Origin: Flavobacteriaceae bacterium
GTDB taxonomy: Bacteria; Bacteroidota; Bacteroidia; Flavobacteriales; Flavobacteriaceae
DNA length: 28,108 bases
Direction of reading: 5' to 3'
Assembly (NCBI GenBank): GCA_002693605.1
Contig: NZQO01000012.1
Location: 1 to 28,108 of the forward strand
Below, in pieces: positions 6,899 through 15,335 of this stretch (position 1 is its first letter; each line of letters begins with the position of its first letter). A program made the position numbers and the translations under genes. The notes under the pieces were generated by a model. It was not told the DNA's origin, made no database searches, and saw nothing but the letters and a program-made list of their open reading frames with translations.

Positions 6899-9800
6899 AT
6901 GATGAGAAAAATTGTACTTTTTTGCGCGGTGTTGCTCCTTTCCGTCGTATCGGCGTGGTCGCAAAATCGCAATATTGAAATAGATTGGGATTCACAAAAA
7001 TCGGTAACCAGGGCTACGGGGTTCTCTTCGGAAAATGCCCCCGCATTACCGCGTGCGAAGGGCATTCTATACCTGAGCGATACCGACCTCGATTATTCGG
7101 AACGGTGGGAAGACGAGGCTATGGCCAATCCCGCCTCCCTGGTAATCAGCAATGTTTCGTTCCAGCCCGCAACGGGTGCCGATTTGCAACAGGCCAACCG
7201 CGACTTGATTCCTTCCGAAGTAGCTGGCTCCCTTTTCTCTGCAACCGCCAGGGGCAAGATTTACACCACCCTTTCTGTGGCGCCACTTGTAAATCGGAAC
7301 GGGTCAATTCAGAAAATTACCTCCTTCTCGGTTTCATATTCGTACCTCCGCCAAAGTCGTTCGGGTGCGGGCATACCGCTTTCCAGTTCGGTTTTGGCAA
7401 CCGGGCAGTGGTTCAAGTTCAAGGTAGACAGGACGGGCGTTCACAAAATTGACAAGCGGTTCTTGGAAGATCTAGGAATGAACGTCGGTTCCATAAACCC
7501 CCGAAATTTGAAGCTCTTCGGGAATGGCGGCAAGCCCCTGCCGTTACTGAATGCGGAAAATACCGTTTTTGACCTCCCGGAAACACCCATTCAGGTAATT
7601 GGGGAGGCCGACGGGAGTTTCGACAGTGGCGATTACATCCTTTTCTACGGAACCAACACTAAGGGATACGATTACGAGAACGATTCGCACTTAAATCCGT
7701 ATAGCAATGATTCCTATTACTATGTTACGGCCGATGGCGCGGCCGGTAAGCGCGTACAGCCCATGGTAGAGCCATCGGCGGCCCCGACCGTGACCATACA
7801 GCAGTTCCACGACGTTCAGTTTCATGAGGTCGATGAGGAGAGTCCGGCCCGGGTGGGGCGACGCTGGTATGGCAACCGGTTTACCATAGAGAACGAACAA
7901 TCGTATGAGTTCGTGTTCCCCAACATTGCATCGGGTACCCCAATGCGGGTTATGGTGCGTGCCGCGGCAGCTTCGGAAACTTCTACTTCCATGGCGATTT
8001 CGGTAAACAGCACCACCATGAATCCACTGAATTTCTCTCCCGTATCTGGGCAAACCTACGTAAGCCCGAAACTGTTGGACGAGGAGGTGCCGGCCGCGGG
8101 CGAAACGGTTACCGTGGACCTTACCTATAATAATGGCGGCAACCCATCCAGTATTGGGTACCTGGATTACGTGCAGGTAGAGGCGCTACGCCAATTAACA
8201 GGTGTGGGCGGCCAATTGCAGTTTCGAAATAACGATACCGAAACCCTCAGCGGGATCGGAGAATATCAAATTGCCAACGCAGCGCAGTTTACACAGGTAT
8301 GGGATGTTACCAATCCCGCCTTTATTAGCAGTAAGGTAAACGAAGGCGGGGCGTCCTCGCTCACCCTGAAGGCGCCAATGGGCGTTTTGAGAACATATGT
8401 TGCGGTAAATCCCAATGATTACTTCGTGCCGGTTCAGGTGGCCGATGCGCGTGTGCCAAACCAAGATATAAAGGGAACGATTTTTAAGGATGCATCGGGC
8501 GCATTCCAGGATATCGATTACGTGATCATTACCGCACCATTTTTGCTGCAACCCGCGCTGCGTTTGGCCAACCACCATAAAAATGTGAGTGGCTTGCGAG
8601 TGAAAGTGGTTACGACCGATAAGATTTATGAGGAATTCAGTTCTGGCAAGCAGGATATCGGCGCCATCCGCAACTTTGTGCGCTACGTGTACGAAAATGC
8701 GTCCTCGCCTAGCAACCGGATTAAATATCTGGGAATCTTTGGCGATACGAGTATTGACTACAAGAACCGCCTTCCCAACAACAATAACGTGGTGCCAACA
8801 TTCCATACTTTATTGAGCACCAACACCATCTCTTCATTCATGAGCGACGATTTCTTCGGAAATATGGATATTGATGAGGGCACCATTGGCCTTGAAAATG
8901 ATGGAAGACCAGGGCCCGAAAGAGATATTGATTTGTTGGATATAGCCGTTGGTCGCATCTTGGCAGATAACGTGAGCCTAGCCAATGCAATGGTCGACAA
9001 AATTGTGAATTATACTTCTAAGGAGACCTATGGAAACTGGAGAAATAATTTCGTCTTGGTCTCCGATGATGTCGACAAGGCCAGCGACCGCAAGCTACAG
9101 GAGGACCTCGATGCCCTGGGTGATACCATTAGCGCTAAAAAGCCATTTATTAACGTAAAGAAAATACACAGCGATGCCTTCAGGCAGCAGTCGTCTGCAG
9201 GGGGAGATCGGTATCCAGAGGTGAACGAGGCCATCAAGGACGCCATTGATGTGGGCGCGGTGTTGTTTAATTATTTTGGGCACGGGGGTGAAGATGGGCT
9301 TGCCAACGAGTTTATCTATAACCAGGAAATTGCCCGGAACCTGCAGAACAAAAATAGGCTTCCCTGTATTGTAACCGTGACCTGCGAGTTTACCAAATTT
9401 GACGATCCGCAGCGAATTACCGCGGGCGAGTTGACGTATATGAATAGGGAGGGCGGGGCCATCTCCTTGGTAACCACCACCCGCTCTATAGGTATTTTTC
9501 TTGGGGTAGAGTTCAACAAGGCGCTTGCCGAGCAACTGTTCGGTTATGGTCTTGAAGTACCCAATACCCCTGCCGAGGGCTTACGGGTTTCAAAGAATAA
9601 CATTTCGAACGATTTGCGCCGCGTGGTTTTCTACATAGGCGATCCGGCCATGCGCTTGGCGTTTCCGAGGCAATCGGTTCGGTTAACTACCCTTAACGGG
9701 GTACCCATTTCACAAGCTACCGACACCTTGAAGGCGCTTAGCAAAGTACGCGTAGGCGGCGAAGTGGTGAACGAAAACGGCCAATTGCTGACCGATTATA

Positions 9801-10753
9801 ACGGCGTCGTGGAGACCAAGATTTTTGACAAGAACGTACAACGTCAAACCTTGGATAATGATAACCAAGGGGTAATTATGAACTTCACCACCCTTGGCGA
9901 AGGCCTCTTTAATGGGCAGGCCTCGGTCGTAAATGGGAAGTTTGAGGTTGAATTTGTCGTGCCACGAGATATACAGATTCCCGTGGGTAAGGGCCGTGTT
10001 AGCCTGTATGCCCGCCGGGACAACGCGCTGGAAGACCAAACCGGGTCCAATCTCGATCTAAAAGTAGGTGGGCTCAATGAGAATGCGCCCGAAGATAACA
10101 TTGGGCCTACCATCAGCCTTTTTATGAACGACGAGAGTTTTGTGTCGGGCGGGGTAACAAACGATTCGCCCATTTTACTTGCCAAGTTGGAAGATGAGAA
10201 TGGGATTAATACCGCAAGCGGTATTGGGCATGATATTATTGCAATACTCGATGGGGATGAAGCGAACCCCTTTGTGCTGAATGATTATTACCAAACCGAT
10301 ATTGACGATTTCACCAAGGGAACGGCAAACTATAAACTGCGCGACCTCGAGGAAGGGGTGCATACCCTTACGGTGCGCGCCTGGGATGTGTACAACAACT
10401 CCTCAACCTCAGAGATACAATTTGTAGTAGCGGGCGATGACCAGCTGAAGATTACCCGGGTGCTCAATTACCCCAATCCGTTTGTGAGCTATACCGAGTT
10501 TTGGTTTAACCATAACCGACCGTTCGAGCAATTGGATGTACAAGTTCAAGTGTTTACGGTAACCGGAAAGGTGGTTTGGACCAAGAACCAAATGGTTAAT
10601 ACCGATGGGTTTCTTTCTCGCGATATTGTATGGGACGGTCGCGATGATTTTGGCGATCGCATCGGAAAAGGAGTGTACGTGTACAAGATTACGGTCAAAT
10701 CTACGTTAACCAATCAGCAAACTGAAAAATTTGAAAAATTGGTCATCCTTTAA
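6899..10753 (+). CDS. porU: Type IX secretion system sortase PorU (peptidase C25 family)
   Basis: Cell-surface cysteine protease that removes the C-terminal signal of T9SS cargo and helps attach it to the surface. The start is ATG 6899 (or the next codon, ATG 6902): it gives a clean signal peptide, MMRKIVLFCAVLLLSVVSA followed by WSQ, and sits just after a TATATTTG promoter box. A long N-terminal beta-rich region leads to a gingipain-like C25 domain: FGDTSIDYKNRLP, DLLDIAVGRI, catalytic His795 in FNYFGHGGEDG and catalytic Cys829 in TVTCEFTKFDDP. The 34-residue His-Cys spacing agrees with gingipains. The C-terminus has an Ig-like/FlgD-like fold with NYPNPF and YVYKITVKS, resembling a T9SS C-terminal domain; PorU of Porphyromonas gingivalis is known to keep its own such domain. 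About 1284 residues, normal for Flavobacteriia. porV follows after a 36-base gap. Confidence 0.95.
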   Translation: MMRKIVLFCAVLLLSVVSAWSQNRNIEIDWDSQKSVTRATGFSSENAPALPRAKGILYLSDTDLDYSERWEDEAMANPASLVISNVSFQPATGADLQQANRDLIPSEVAGSLFSATARGKIYTTLSVAPLVNRNGSIQKITSFSVSYSYLRQSRSGAGIPLSSSVLATGQWFKFKVDRTGVHKIDKRFLEDLGMNVGSINPRNLKLFGNGGKPLPLLNAENTVFDLPETPIQVIGEADGSFDSGDYILFYGTNTKGYDYENDSHLNPYSNDSYYYVTADGAAGKRVQPMVEPSAAPTVTIQQFHDVQFHEVDEESPARVGRRWYGNRFTIENEQSYEFVFPNIASGTPMRVMVRAAAASETSTSMAISVNSTTMNPLNFSPVSGQTYVSPKLLDEEVPAAGETVTVDLTYNNGGNPSSIGYLDYVQVEALRQLTGVGGQLQFRNNDTETLSGIGEYQIANAAQFTQVWDVTNPAFISSKVNEGGASSLTLKAPMGVLRTYVAVNPNDYFVPVQVADARVPNQDIKGTIFKDASGAFQDIDYVIITAPFLLQPALRLANHHKNVSGLRVKVVTTDKIYEEFSSGKQDIGAIRNFVRYVYENASSPSNRIKYLGIFGDTSIDYKNRLPNNNNVVPTFHTLLSTNTISSFMSDDFFGNMDIDEGTIGLENDGRPGPERDIDLLDIAVGRILADNVSLANAMVDKIVNYTSKETYGNWRNNFVLVSDDVDKASDRKLQEDLDALGDTISAKKPFINVKKIHSDAFRQQSSAGGDRYPEVNEAIKDAIDVGAVLFNYFGHGGEDGLANEFIYNQEIARNLQNKNRLPCIVTVTCEFTKFDDPQRITAGELTYMNREGGAISLVTTTRSIGIFLGVEFNKALAEQLFGYGLEVPNTPAEGLRVSKNNISNDLRRVVFYIGDPAMRLAFPRQSVRLTTLNGVPISQATDTLKALSKVRVGGEVVNENGQLLTDYNGVVETKIFDKNVQRQTLDNDNQGVIMNFTTLGEGLFNGQASVVNGKFEVEFVVPRDIQIPVGKGRVSLYARRDNALEDQTGSNLDLKVGGLNENAPEDNIGPTISLFMNDESFVSGGVTNDSPILLAKLEDENGINTASGIGHDIIAILDGDEANPFVLNDYYQTDIDDFTKGTANYKLRDLEEGVHTLTVRAWDVYNNSSTSEIQFVVAGDDQLKITRVLNYPNPFVSYTEFWFNHNRPFEQLDVQVQVFTVTGKVVWTKNQMVNTDGFLSRDIVWDGRDDFGDRIGKGVYVYKITVKSTLTNQQTEKFEKLVIL

Positions 10754-10763
10754 CCAAAACATT

Positions 10764-10771
10764 TATATTTG
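10764..10771 (+). promoter_or_regulatory. porV promoter -7 element
   Basis: TATATTTG between porU and porV, 18 bases before the ATG at 10790. A TTG at 10739-10741, inside the end of porU, is the nearest -33 candidate (22-base spacing, slightly long). It suggests that porV can be transcribed apart from porU. Confidence 0.6.
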
Positions 10772-10789
10772 TTCAAAATTCAAAACCTC

Positions 10790-11956
10790 ATGAAGAAAAT
10801 ACTCATCCCAATTTTAATTGGTCTCTTGTCTTTTAACGCATTTTCCCAAGATAATACTGAATTAGGCCCTAGCGATCGGGTTATTACAACGGGTGTTCCG
10901 TTTGTGTTGATCGCTGCCGATGCCCGTGCCGCGGGTATGGGTGATATTGGGGTAGCTACCTCTTCCGATGCCTTCTCGCAACAGTGGAACCCGGCAAAAT
11001 ATGCCTTCGCTATTTCAAAACAGGGCGTGGGTCTTACCTATACACCTTACTTGAGCCAATTGGTGAACGATATCTTCCTGGGGAACCTTACCTATTACAA
11101 CCGTTTGAACGAGCGTAGCGCCATTGGCGCAAGCTTGCGCTATTTCAGCTTGGGCGATATCGAACTACGGCCAGATGCTATTTCTGAGCCATTGCTTCAA
11201 AGCCCTAACGAGTTTACCTTCGACGTATCGTATGCCCTGCGCCTAAGTGAGCGCTTCTCTATGGCAGTTGCGGGACGTTACCTACGCTCTGACCTTCGTA
11301 TCCAGGCGTCTAACGAAGATGCCTCAGCGGCGAGTTCGTTTGCTGTAGATATTGCGGGGTATTACCAGAGTGAGGAAATTCCCTATAACGATTTCGACGG
11401 ACGCTGGAGAGCCGGTTTCAACGTATCCAACATTGGTCCGAAAATTAAGTACGATGAAGTAGGTCAGGAAAACAACCTGCCTACCAACCTTGGTCTTGGG
11501 GGTGGTTTCGATTTTATCTTAGACGAATATAACAAGATTGGAGTTTCGGCCGAAGTGAACAAATTGCTGGTGCCAACGCCTCGCGATTTTGACGGTGACG
11601 GCGATATCGATGCAGAGGATGACGAGGAGTACGAGGACATTAGCTTCTTCTCGGGAATTTTCGAGTCGTTTGGAGATGCTCCCGATGGTTTCAGTGAAGA
11701 GCTAAAGGAATTTACCTGGGCGCTGGGTGCCGAATATTGGTACCAAGATGTGTTCGCGTTACGTACGGGTTATTTTAACGAGAGCGACGACAAGGGTTCC
11801 AGAAAGTTTCTTTCATTGGGTGCCGGTTTCCGCTATACCGCTATCAACATCGATATTTCATATCTTTTCTCTACATCGAAGGTGCGCAGCCCCTTGGAGG
11901 GAACCCTCCGTTTCGGGCTTACGTTTAACTTTGGTGACGAGTACGACGAATACTAG
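10790..11956 (+). CDS. porV: Type IX secretion system outer membrane protein PorV
   Basis: Outer-membrane beta-barrel of the FadL-like PorV/PorQ family. In T9SS it binds the SprA translocon and carries cargo to the PorU sortase. The ATG 10790 start gives a signal peptide MKKILIPILIGLLSFNAFSQ; the longer frame from TTG 10769 begins inside the -7 promoter box and adds seven unlikely residues. The family signature VITTGVPFVLIAADARAAGM and GDIGVATSSDAFSQQWNPAKYAF are near the N-terminus, and the protein ends in alternating strand patterns typical of barrels. About 388 residues, normal. Residues 266-277 form an EF-hand-like loop (DFDGDGDIDAED) in an acidic insertion between strands. The gene sits between porU and cdd (5-base gap), the arrangement I remember from Flavobacterium. 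Confidence 0.93.
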   Translation: MKKILIPILIGLLSFNAFSQDNTELGPSDRVITTGVPFVLIAADARAAGMGDIGVATSSDAFSQQWNPAKYAFAISKQGVGLTYTPYLSQLVNDIFLGNLTYYNRLNERSAIGASLRYFSLGDIELRPDAISEPLLQSPNEFTFDVSYALRLSERFSMAVAGRYLRSDLRIQASNEDASAASSFAVDIAGYYQSEEIPYNDFDGRWRAGFNVSNIGPKIKYDEVGQENNLPTNLGLGGGFDFILDEYNKIGVSAEVNKLLVPTPRDFDGDGDIDAEDDEEYEDISFFSGIFESFGDAPDGFSEELKEFTWALGAEYWYQDVFALRTGYFNESDDKGSRKFLSLGAGFRYTAINIDISYLFSTSKVRSPLEGTLRFGLTFNFGDEYDEY

Positions 11957-11961
11957 ACCTA

Positions 11962-12447
11962 TTGAAATCACATAAAATTGAAATCGTTCTTGAGGTATTC
12001 AATTCTATTTCAGAATTGCCACAGGACATTCAAGAGCTAATGGGTAAGGCGCAAGAGGCACGGGAACGGGCTTATGCGCCTTACTCGCGTTTTAAGGTAG
12101 GTGCGGCACTTGCTATGGCCAACGGCACCGTTGTGACCGGAAATAACCAAGAGAACGCGGCGTTTCCCTCGGGGCTCTGTGCCGAGCGGGTTGCCATTTT
12201 TAGCGCGGGTGCGCAATTTCCCGACCAACCAATAACCGCGATGGCCCTAACGGCAAGATCGCTCAGTCAGGAACTGCAATCGCCCACGCCACCTTGCGGG
12301 GCATGTAGGCAAGCCATCGCCGAGTACGAGTTGAAACAGAAACAGCCCATCGCCATCTACTTTATGGGCGAGATGGGAAAAATAGCCAAGGCCTCCTCCA
12401 TAAAAGATTTACTGCCATTGGTTTTCGACAGTAGTTACCTTTCCTGA
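11962..12447 (+). CDS. cdd: Cytidine deaminase
   Basis: Zinc enzyme of pyrimidine salvage that converts (deoxy)cytidine to (deoxy)uridine in the cytosol. The core is clear: YAPYSRFKVGAAL (38-50), GNNQENAAFPSGLCAERVAI with zinc ligand C73 and proton-shuttle E75, and PPCGACRQAI with zinc ligands C112 and C115. The 161-residue length fits the short homotetrameric class. The start is most likely TTG at 11962: no in-frame ATG exists before codon 27, and the residues between (KIEIVLEVFNSISELPQDIQ) resemble the N-terminus of flavobacterial Cdd as I recall it. It begins five bases after the porV stop, so it is probably co-transcribed and possibly translationally coupled with porV. No convincing terminator follows. 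Confidence 0.93.
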   Translation: MKSHKIEIVLEVFNSISELPQDIQELMGKAQEARERAYAPYSRFKVGAALAMANGTVVTGNNQENAAFPSGLCAERVAIFSAGAQFPDQPITAMALTARSLSQELQSPTPPCGACRQAIAEYELKQKQPIAIYFMGEMGKIAKASSIKDLLPLVFDSSYLS

Positions 12448-12487
12448 AATATTTGCCCAACCCCCTTCTTTTTTTAAGGTTTTACGG

Positions 12488-12518
12488 TTTTGTAGAAGGT
12501 TAGAAAACACTATTTTTG
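12488..12518 (+). promoter_or_regulatory. pdhA-pdhC promoter
   Basis: TTTTG at 12488-12492 and TATTTTTG at 12511-12518, 18 bases apart: a near-perfect Bacteroidota promoter. Transcription should start near 12525, leaving a leader of about 37 bases that contains a GGCCCC/GGGGCC inverted repeat at 12535-12548. Confidence 0.75.
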
Positions 12519-12561
12519 TTATTCATGAAATACAGGCCCCGTGGGGCCGTAAACCATTCAG

Positions 12562-13560
12562 ATGAAGAAAATTACGAAAGAAACCTACCTTAATTGGTAT
12601 GAGGAAATGCTCTTTTGGCGCAAGTTTGAAGACAAGCTGGCGCAAGTTTATATAAAGCAAAAGGTACGTGGTTTCCTGCACTTATACAATGGCCAAGAGG
12701 CCGTTCTGGCAGGATCGCTACACGCGATGGAGCTAGGAAAAGACCGAATGATAACCGCCTATAGGAATCACGTCCAGCCCATTGGCATGGGCGTCGATGC
12801 CAAGAAGGTAATGGCAGAGCTCTACGGTAAGGGCACCGGAACATCACAGGGCCTGGGGGGCTCTATGCACATTTTCTCTAAGGAGCATCGCTTTTATGGC
12901 GGGCACGGTATCGTGGGAGGGCAAATTCCACTGGGTGCTGGCCTTGCTTTCGCCGATCAATATTTCGAGCGCGATGCGGTAACCCTTACATTTATGGGTG
13001 ATGGCGCCACGCGCCAAGGAGCGTTGCACGAAGCCTTTAACCTAGCCATGCTGTGGAAATTACCCGTCGTATTTTGCGTGGAGAACAATGGCTATGCAAT
13101 GGGAACCTCGGTTGCCAGGACGGCCAACCATACCGATATTTACAAGCTTGGCCTGGGTTATGAAATGCCTTGCAAGCCCGTCGATGGAATGAAACCCGAG
13201 GTTGTCGCCAAGGAAATGGACGAGGCAATTGCCCGTGCAAGGCGTGGCGACGGACCAACCTTCTTGGAAATCCGCACCTATCGCTACCGCGGTCACTCCA
13301 TGAGCGACGCGCAGCATTACCGCACCAAGGAAGAAGTGAAGAAAAAACAGGAGGAAGACCCAATCTCGTACGTCTTGAACAAGATTTACGAAAAGAAATG
13401 GGCCACCGAAGACGAGATAAAGAAAATCGACAAGCGTGTCAAAGACCGGGTTGCCGAGTGCGAAAAATTTGCCGAGGAATCCGATTACCCTGCTAAGAAC
13501 GTGATGTACGATACCGTTTACGAACAGGAGGACTATCCATTTTTATCCCATAAACTATAA
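12562..13560 (+). CDS. pdhA: Pyruvate dehydrogenase E1 component, alpha subunit
   Basis: Thiamine-diphosphate-dependent subunit that, with E1-beta, decarboxylates pyruvate and hands the acetyl group to lipoyl-E2. Visible: the N-terminal FLHLYNGQEAVLAG segment, ITAYRNHVQPIGMGV, GGSMHIFSKEHRFYGGHGIVG, the ThDP-binding motif starting GDGATRQG and ending VENNGYAMGTS, and the C-terminal loop RYRGHSMSDAQHYR, which is the conserved Ser-loop of the E1-alpha family. Length 332 is typical. The ATG at 12562 is preceded by a good promoter and a short structured leader. The E2 gene starts three bases after the stop, so the two are co-transcribed. The E1-beta gene is not between them or elsewhere in the window, an arrangement I recall as common in Flavobacteriia. 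Branched-chain E1-alpha is a less likely alternative. Confidence 0.93.
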   Translation: MKKITKETYLNWYEEMLFWRKFEDKLAQVYIKQKVRGFLHLYNGQEAVLAGSLHAMELGKDRMITAYRNHVQPIGMGVDAKKVMAELYGKGTGTSQGLGGSMHIFSKEHRFYGGHGIVGGQIPLGAGLAFADQYFERDAVTLTFMGDGATRQGALHEAFNLAMLWKLPVVFCVENNGYAMGTSVARTANHTDIYKLGLGYEMPCKPVDGMKPEVVAKEMDEAIARARRGDGPTFLEIRTYRYRGHSMSDAQHYRTKEEVKKKQEEDPISYVLNKIYEKKWATEDEIKKIDKRVKDRVAECEKFAEESDYPAKNVMYDTVYEQEDYPFLSHKL

Positions 13561-13563
13561 AAT

Positions 13564-15261
13564 ATGGCAGAAGTAATAAATATGCCGCGATTGAGCGATA
13601 CGATGGAAGAGGGCACAGTTGCCAAGTGGTTGGTGAGCGTGGGCGATAAGGTGGAAGAGGGCGATATCTTGGCCGAGATCGAGACCGACAAGGCCACGAT
13701 GGAATTTGAATCCTTTTACGAGGGTACCTTATTGCATATTGGTATTGAAGAGGGCGAAACTGCCGAAGTCGATAAGCTGCTTGCCATTATTGGCGAGGAA
13801 GGCGAAGATATTTCAAGTTTGATAGGCGGAAACGATAAAAAGGAAAATAACAAGAAGTACGGAACTTCGGAGGACGCTTCCGATGACGATAAAGATTCAG
13901 AAGATGACAGGGAGGACGATAGTGCAACCGATTCTACTTCCGAGGAAAACGATGGCGACGACAACTTGCCCGATGGGGTCGAGGTAGTTACCATGCCGCG
14001 ACTGAGCGACACCATGGAAGAGGGCACCGTAGCCACTTGGCTGAAACAGGAAGGCGATACCGTGGAGGAAGGCGATATCTTGGCCGAGATCGAAACTGAC
14101 AAAGCCACGATGGAATTCGAATCGTTCTATTCGGGCACATTGTTGAAAATAGGTATCCAAGAGGGTGAGACCGCCAAGGTAGATGCCCTGTTGGCAATTT
14201 TGGGACCCGAAGGTACCGATGTTTCTGGCGTTGTCGAAAGTTTCAAGAAAGGCGGCACCTCTAAGAAACAGGCAAAGAGCGGTGAGCAAGGTGGTAAATC
14301 GTCTAAGGAGGAATCGAAAGAAGGGTCGAAGCCAGCGTCCGGTGAATCCGAAAGCAGCGATTCAAAATCGAAGGGAACAGCTGGTTCAAAATCGTCCGAA
14401 ACGGCTTCTAAGGACGGCGCAAGAATATTCGTTTCGCCATTGGCCAAAAAACTGGCAGAGGAGAAAGGAATAGACCTAAGCCGCGTACAGGGAAGTGGCG
14501 ATCACGGCCGCATTGTTAAGAAGGACATCGAGAATTTCCAGCCTGGGGCCGGTGTACAGGCCTATACCCCTGTAGGTCGTGAAGAGTTCGAGGAAGTGAA
14601 GAACTCCCAAATGCGCAAGACTATTGCCAAGCGCTTGGGCGAATCGAAATTTACGGCTCCGCACTATTATCTCACGGTGGAATTGGATATGGACCACGCC
14701 ATTGCGGCGCGGGAAGCGATAAACAGCGACCCCGAGATTAAGATATCGTTTAACGATATGGTAATTAAGGCGTGTGCTATGGCATTGCGAAAGCATCCGC
14801 AGGTAAATACCCAGTGGCACGGCGATACTACCAAGATTGCAAAGCATATCCATATTGGCGTGGCAGTAGCGGTAGATGAGGGGCTATTGGTGCCCGTGCT
14901 AAAGTTTGCCGACCAGATGAGCTTTTCTCAGATTGGCGCAAACGTTAAGGAACTTGCGGGGAAGGCGCGAAATAAGAAAATAAAGCCCGAGGAAATGGAC
15001 GGTAGTACGTTTACCGTTTCCAATTTGGGGATGTTCGGTATCAAGGAGTTTACCTCTATCATCAATCAGCCAAATTCTGCCATACTTTCGGTGGGCGCCA
15101 TCGTTCAGAAACCCGTGGTAAAAAGCGGTGCGATAGCCGTTGGCAATACTATGGCCGTTACACTTGCCTGCGACCACCGCACGGTAGACGGAGCCACCGG
15201 TGCAAAGTTTTTGCAGACCCTGCGGCAGTATATCGAGAATCCCGTTACCATGTTCGTGTAA
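13564..15261 (+). CDS. pdhC: Pyruvate dehydrogenase E2 component, dihydrolipoamide acetyltransferase with two lipoyl domains
   Basis: Core of the pyruvate dehydrogenase complex; transfers acetyl from lipoyl-lysine to CoA. Domain order: lipoyl domain 1 (about 1-80, lipoylated K43 in EIETDKATMEFES), acidic linker (about 85-135), lipoyl domain 2 (about 138-215, K180), Ser/Lys-rich linker (about 218-286), peripheral subunit-binding domain (287-325, FVSPLAKKLAEEKGID and GRIVKKDIENF), and the CAT-type catalytic domain with active-site motif DHRTVDG (H538, D542). The two lipoyl domains are close copies. Both linkers lack the usual Ala/Pro richness. It begins three bases after pdhA and ends 29 bases before a strong terminator. 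The neighbouring E1-alpha gene supports pyruvate rather than 2-oxoglutarate as substrate. Length 565 fits a two-lipoyl-domain E2; also called aceF. Confidence 0.94.
   Translation: MAEVINMPRLSDTMEEGTVAKWLVSVGDKVEEGDILAEIETDKATMEFESFYEGTLLHIGIEEGETAEVDKLLAIIGEEGEDISSLIGGNDKKENNKKYGTSEDASDDDKDSEDDREDDSATDSTSEENDGDDNLPDGVEVVTMPRLSDTMEEGTVATWLKQEGDTVEEGDILAEIETDKATMEFESFYSGTLLKIGIQEGETAKVDALLAILGPEGTDVSGVVESFKKGGTSKKQAKSGEQGGKSSKEESKEGSKPASGESESSDSKSKGTAGSKSSETASKDGARIFVSPLAKKLAEEKGIDLSRVQGSGDHGRIVKKDIENFQPGAGVQAYTPVGREEFEEVKNSQMRKTIAKRLGESKFTAPHYYLTVELDMDHAIAAREAINSDPEIKISFNDMVIKACAMALRKHPQVNTQWHGDTTKIAKHIHIGVAVAVDEGLLVPVLKFADQMSFSQIGANVKELAGKARNKKIKPEEMDGSTFTVSNLGMFGIKEFTSIINQPNSAILSVGAIVQKPVVKSGAIAVGNTMAVTLACDHRTVDGATGAKFLQTLRQYIENPVTMFV
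13582..14161 (+). repeat. Direct duplication of the lipoyl-domain coding sequence in pdhC
   Basis: The stretch from 13582 is repeated from 13993, an offset of 411 bases (137 codons), and includes an identical run around the lipoylation site (GGCGATATCTTGGCCGAGAT). The differences are mostly at third codon positions, as expected for a duplicated domain kept alike by selection or gene conversion. The two copies are separated by the acidic linker. Confidence 0.85.
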
Positions 15262-15290
15262 GGGTGCATCACTAACCAAAATAGCAATTA

Positions 15291-15319
15291 CCTCACAGCC
15301 CGTGCTGTGAGGTTTTTTT
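15291..15319 (+). terminator. Intrinsic terminator of the pdhA-pdhC operon
   Basis: Perfect 9-bp stem CCTCACAGC / GCTGTGAGG (15291-15299 / 15304-15312) with loop CCGT and seven T (15313-15319). Its T tract ends 16 bases before the ATG of the next gene on the same strand. Confidence 0.92.
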
Positions 15320-15335
15320 ATACCGAAATTGAATT

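Noticed and set aside
8195..8806. 203-codon minus-strand open frame inside porU
   Set aside because: Shadow of the porU coding strand; no start context, domain or promoter of its own.
12448..12487. Possible terminator after cdd (CCCTT, T run, AAGG)
   Set aside because: The stem is only about 4 bp with the T run in the loop; too weak to call.
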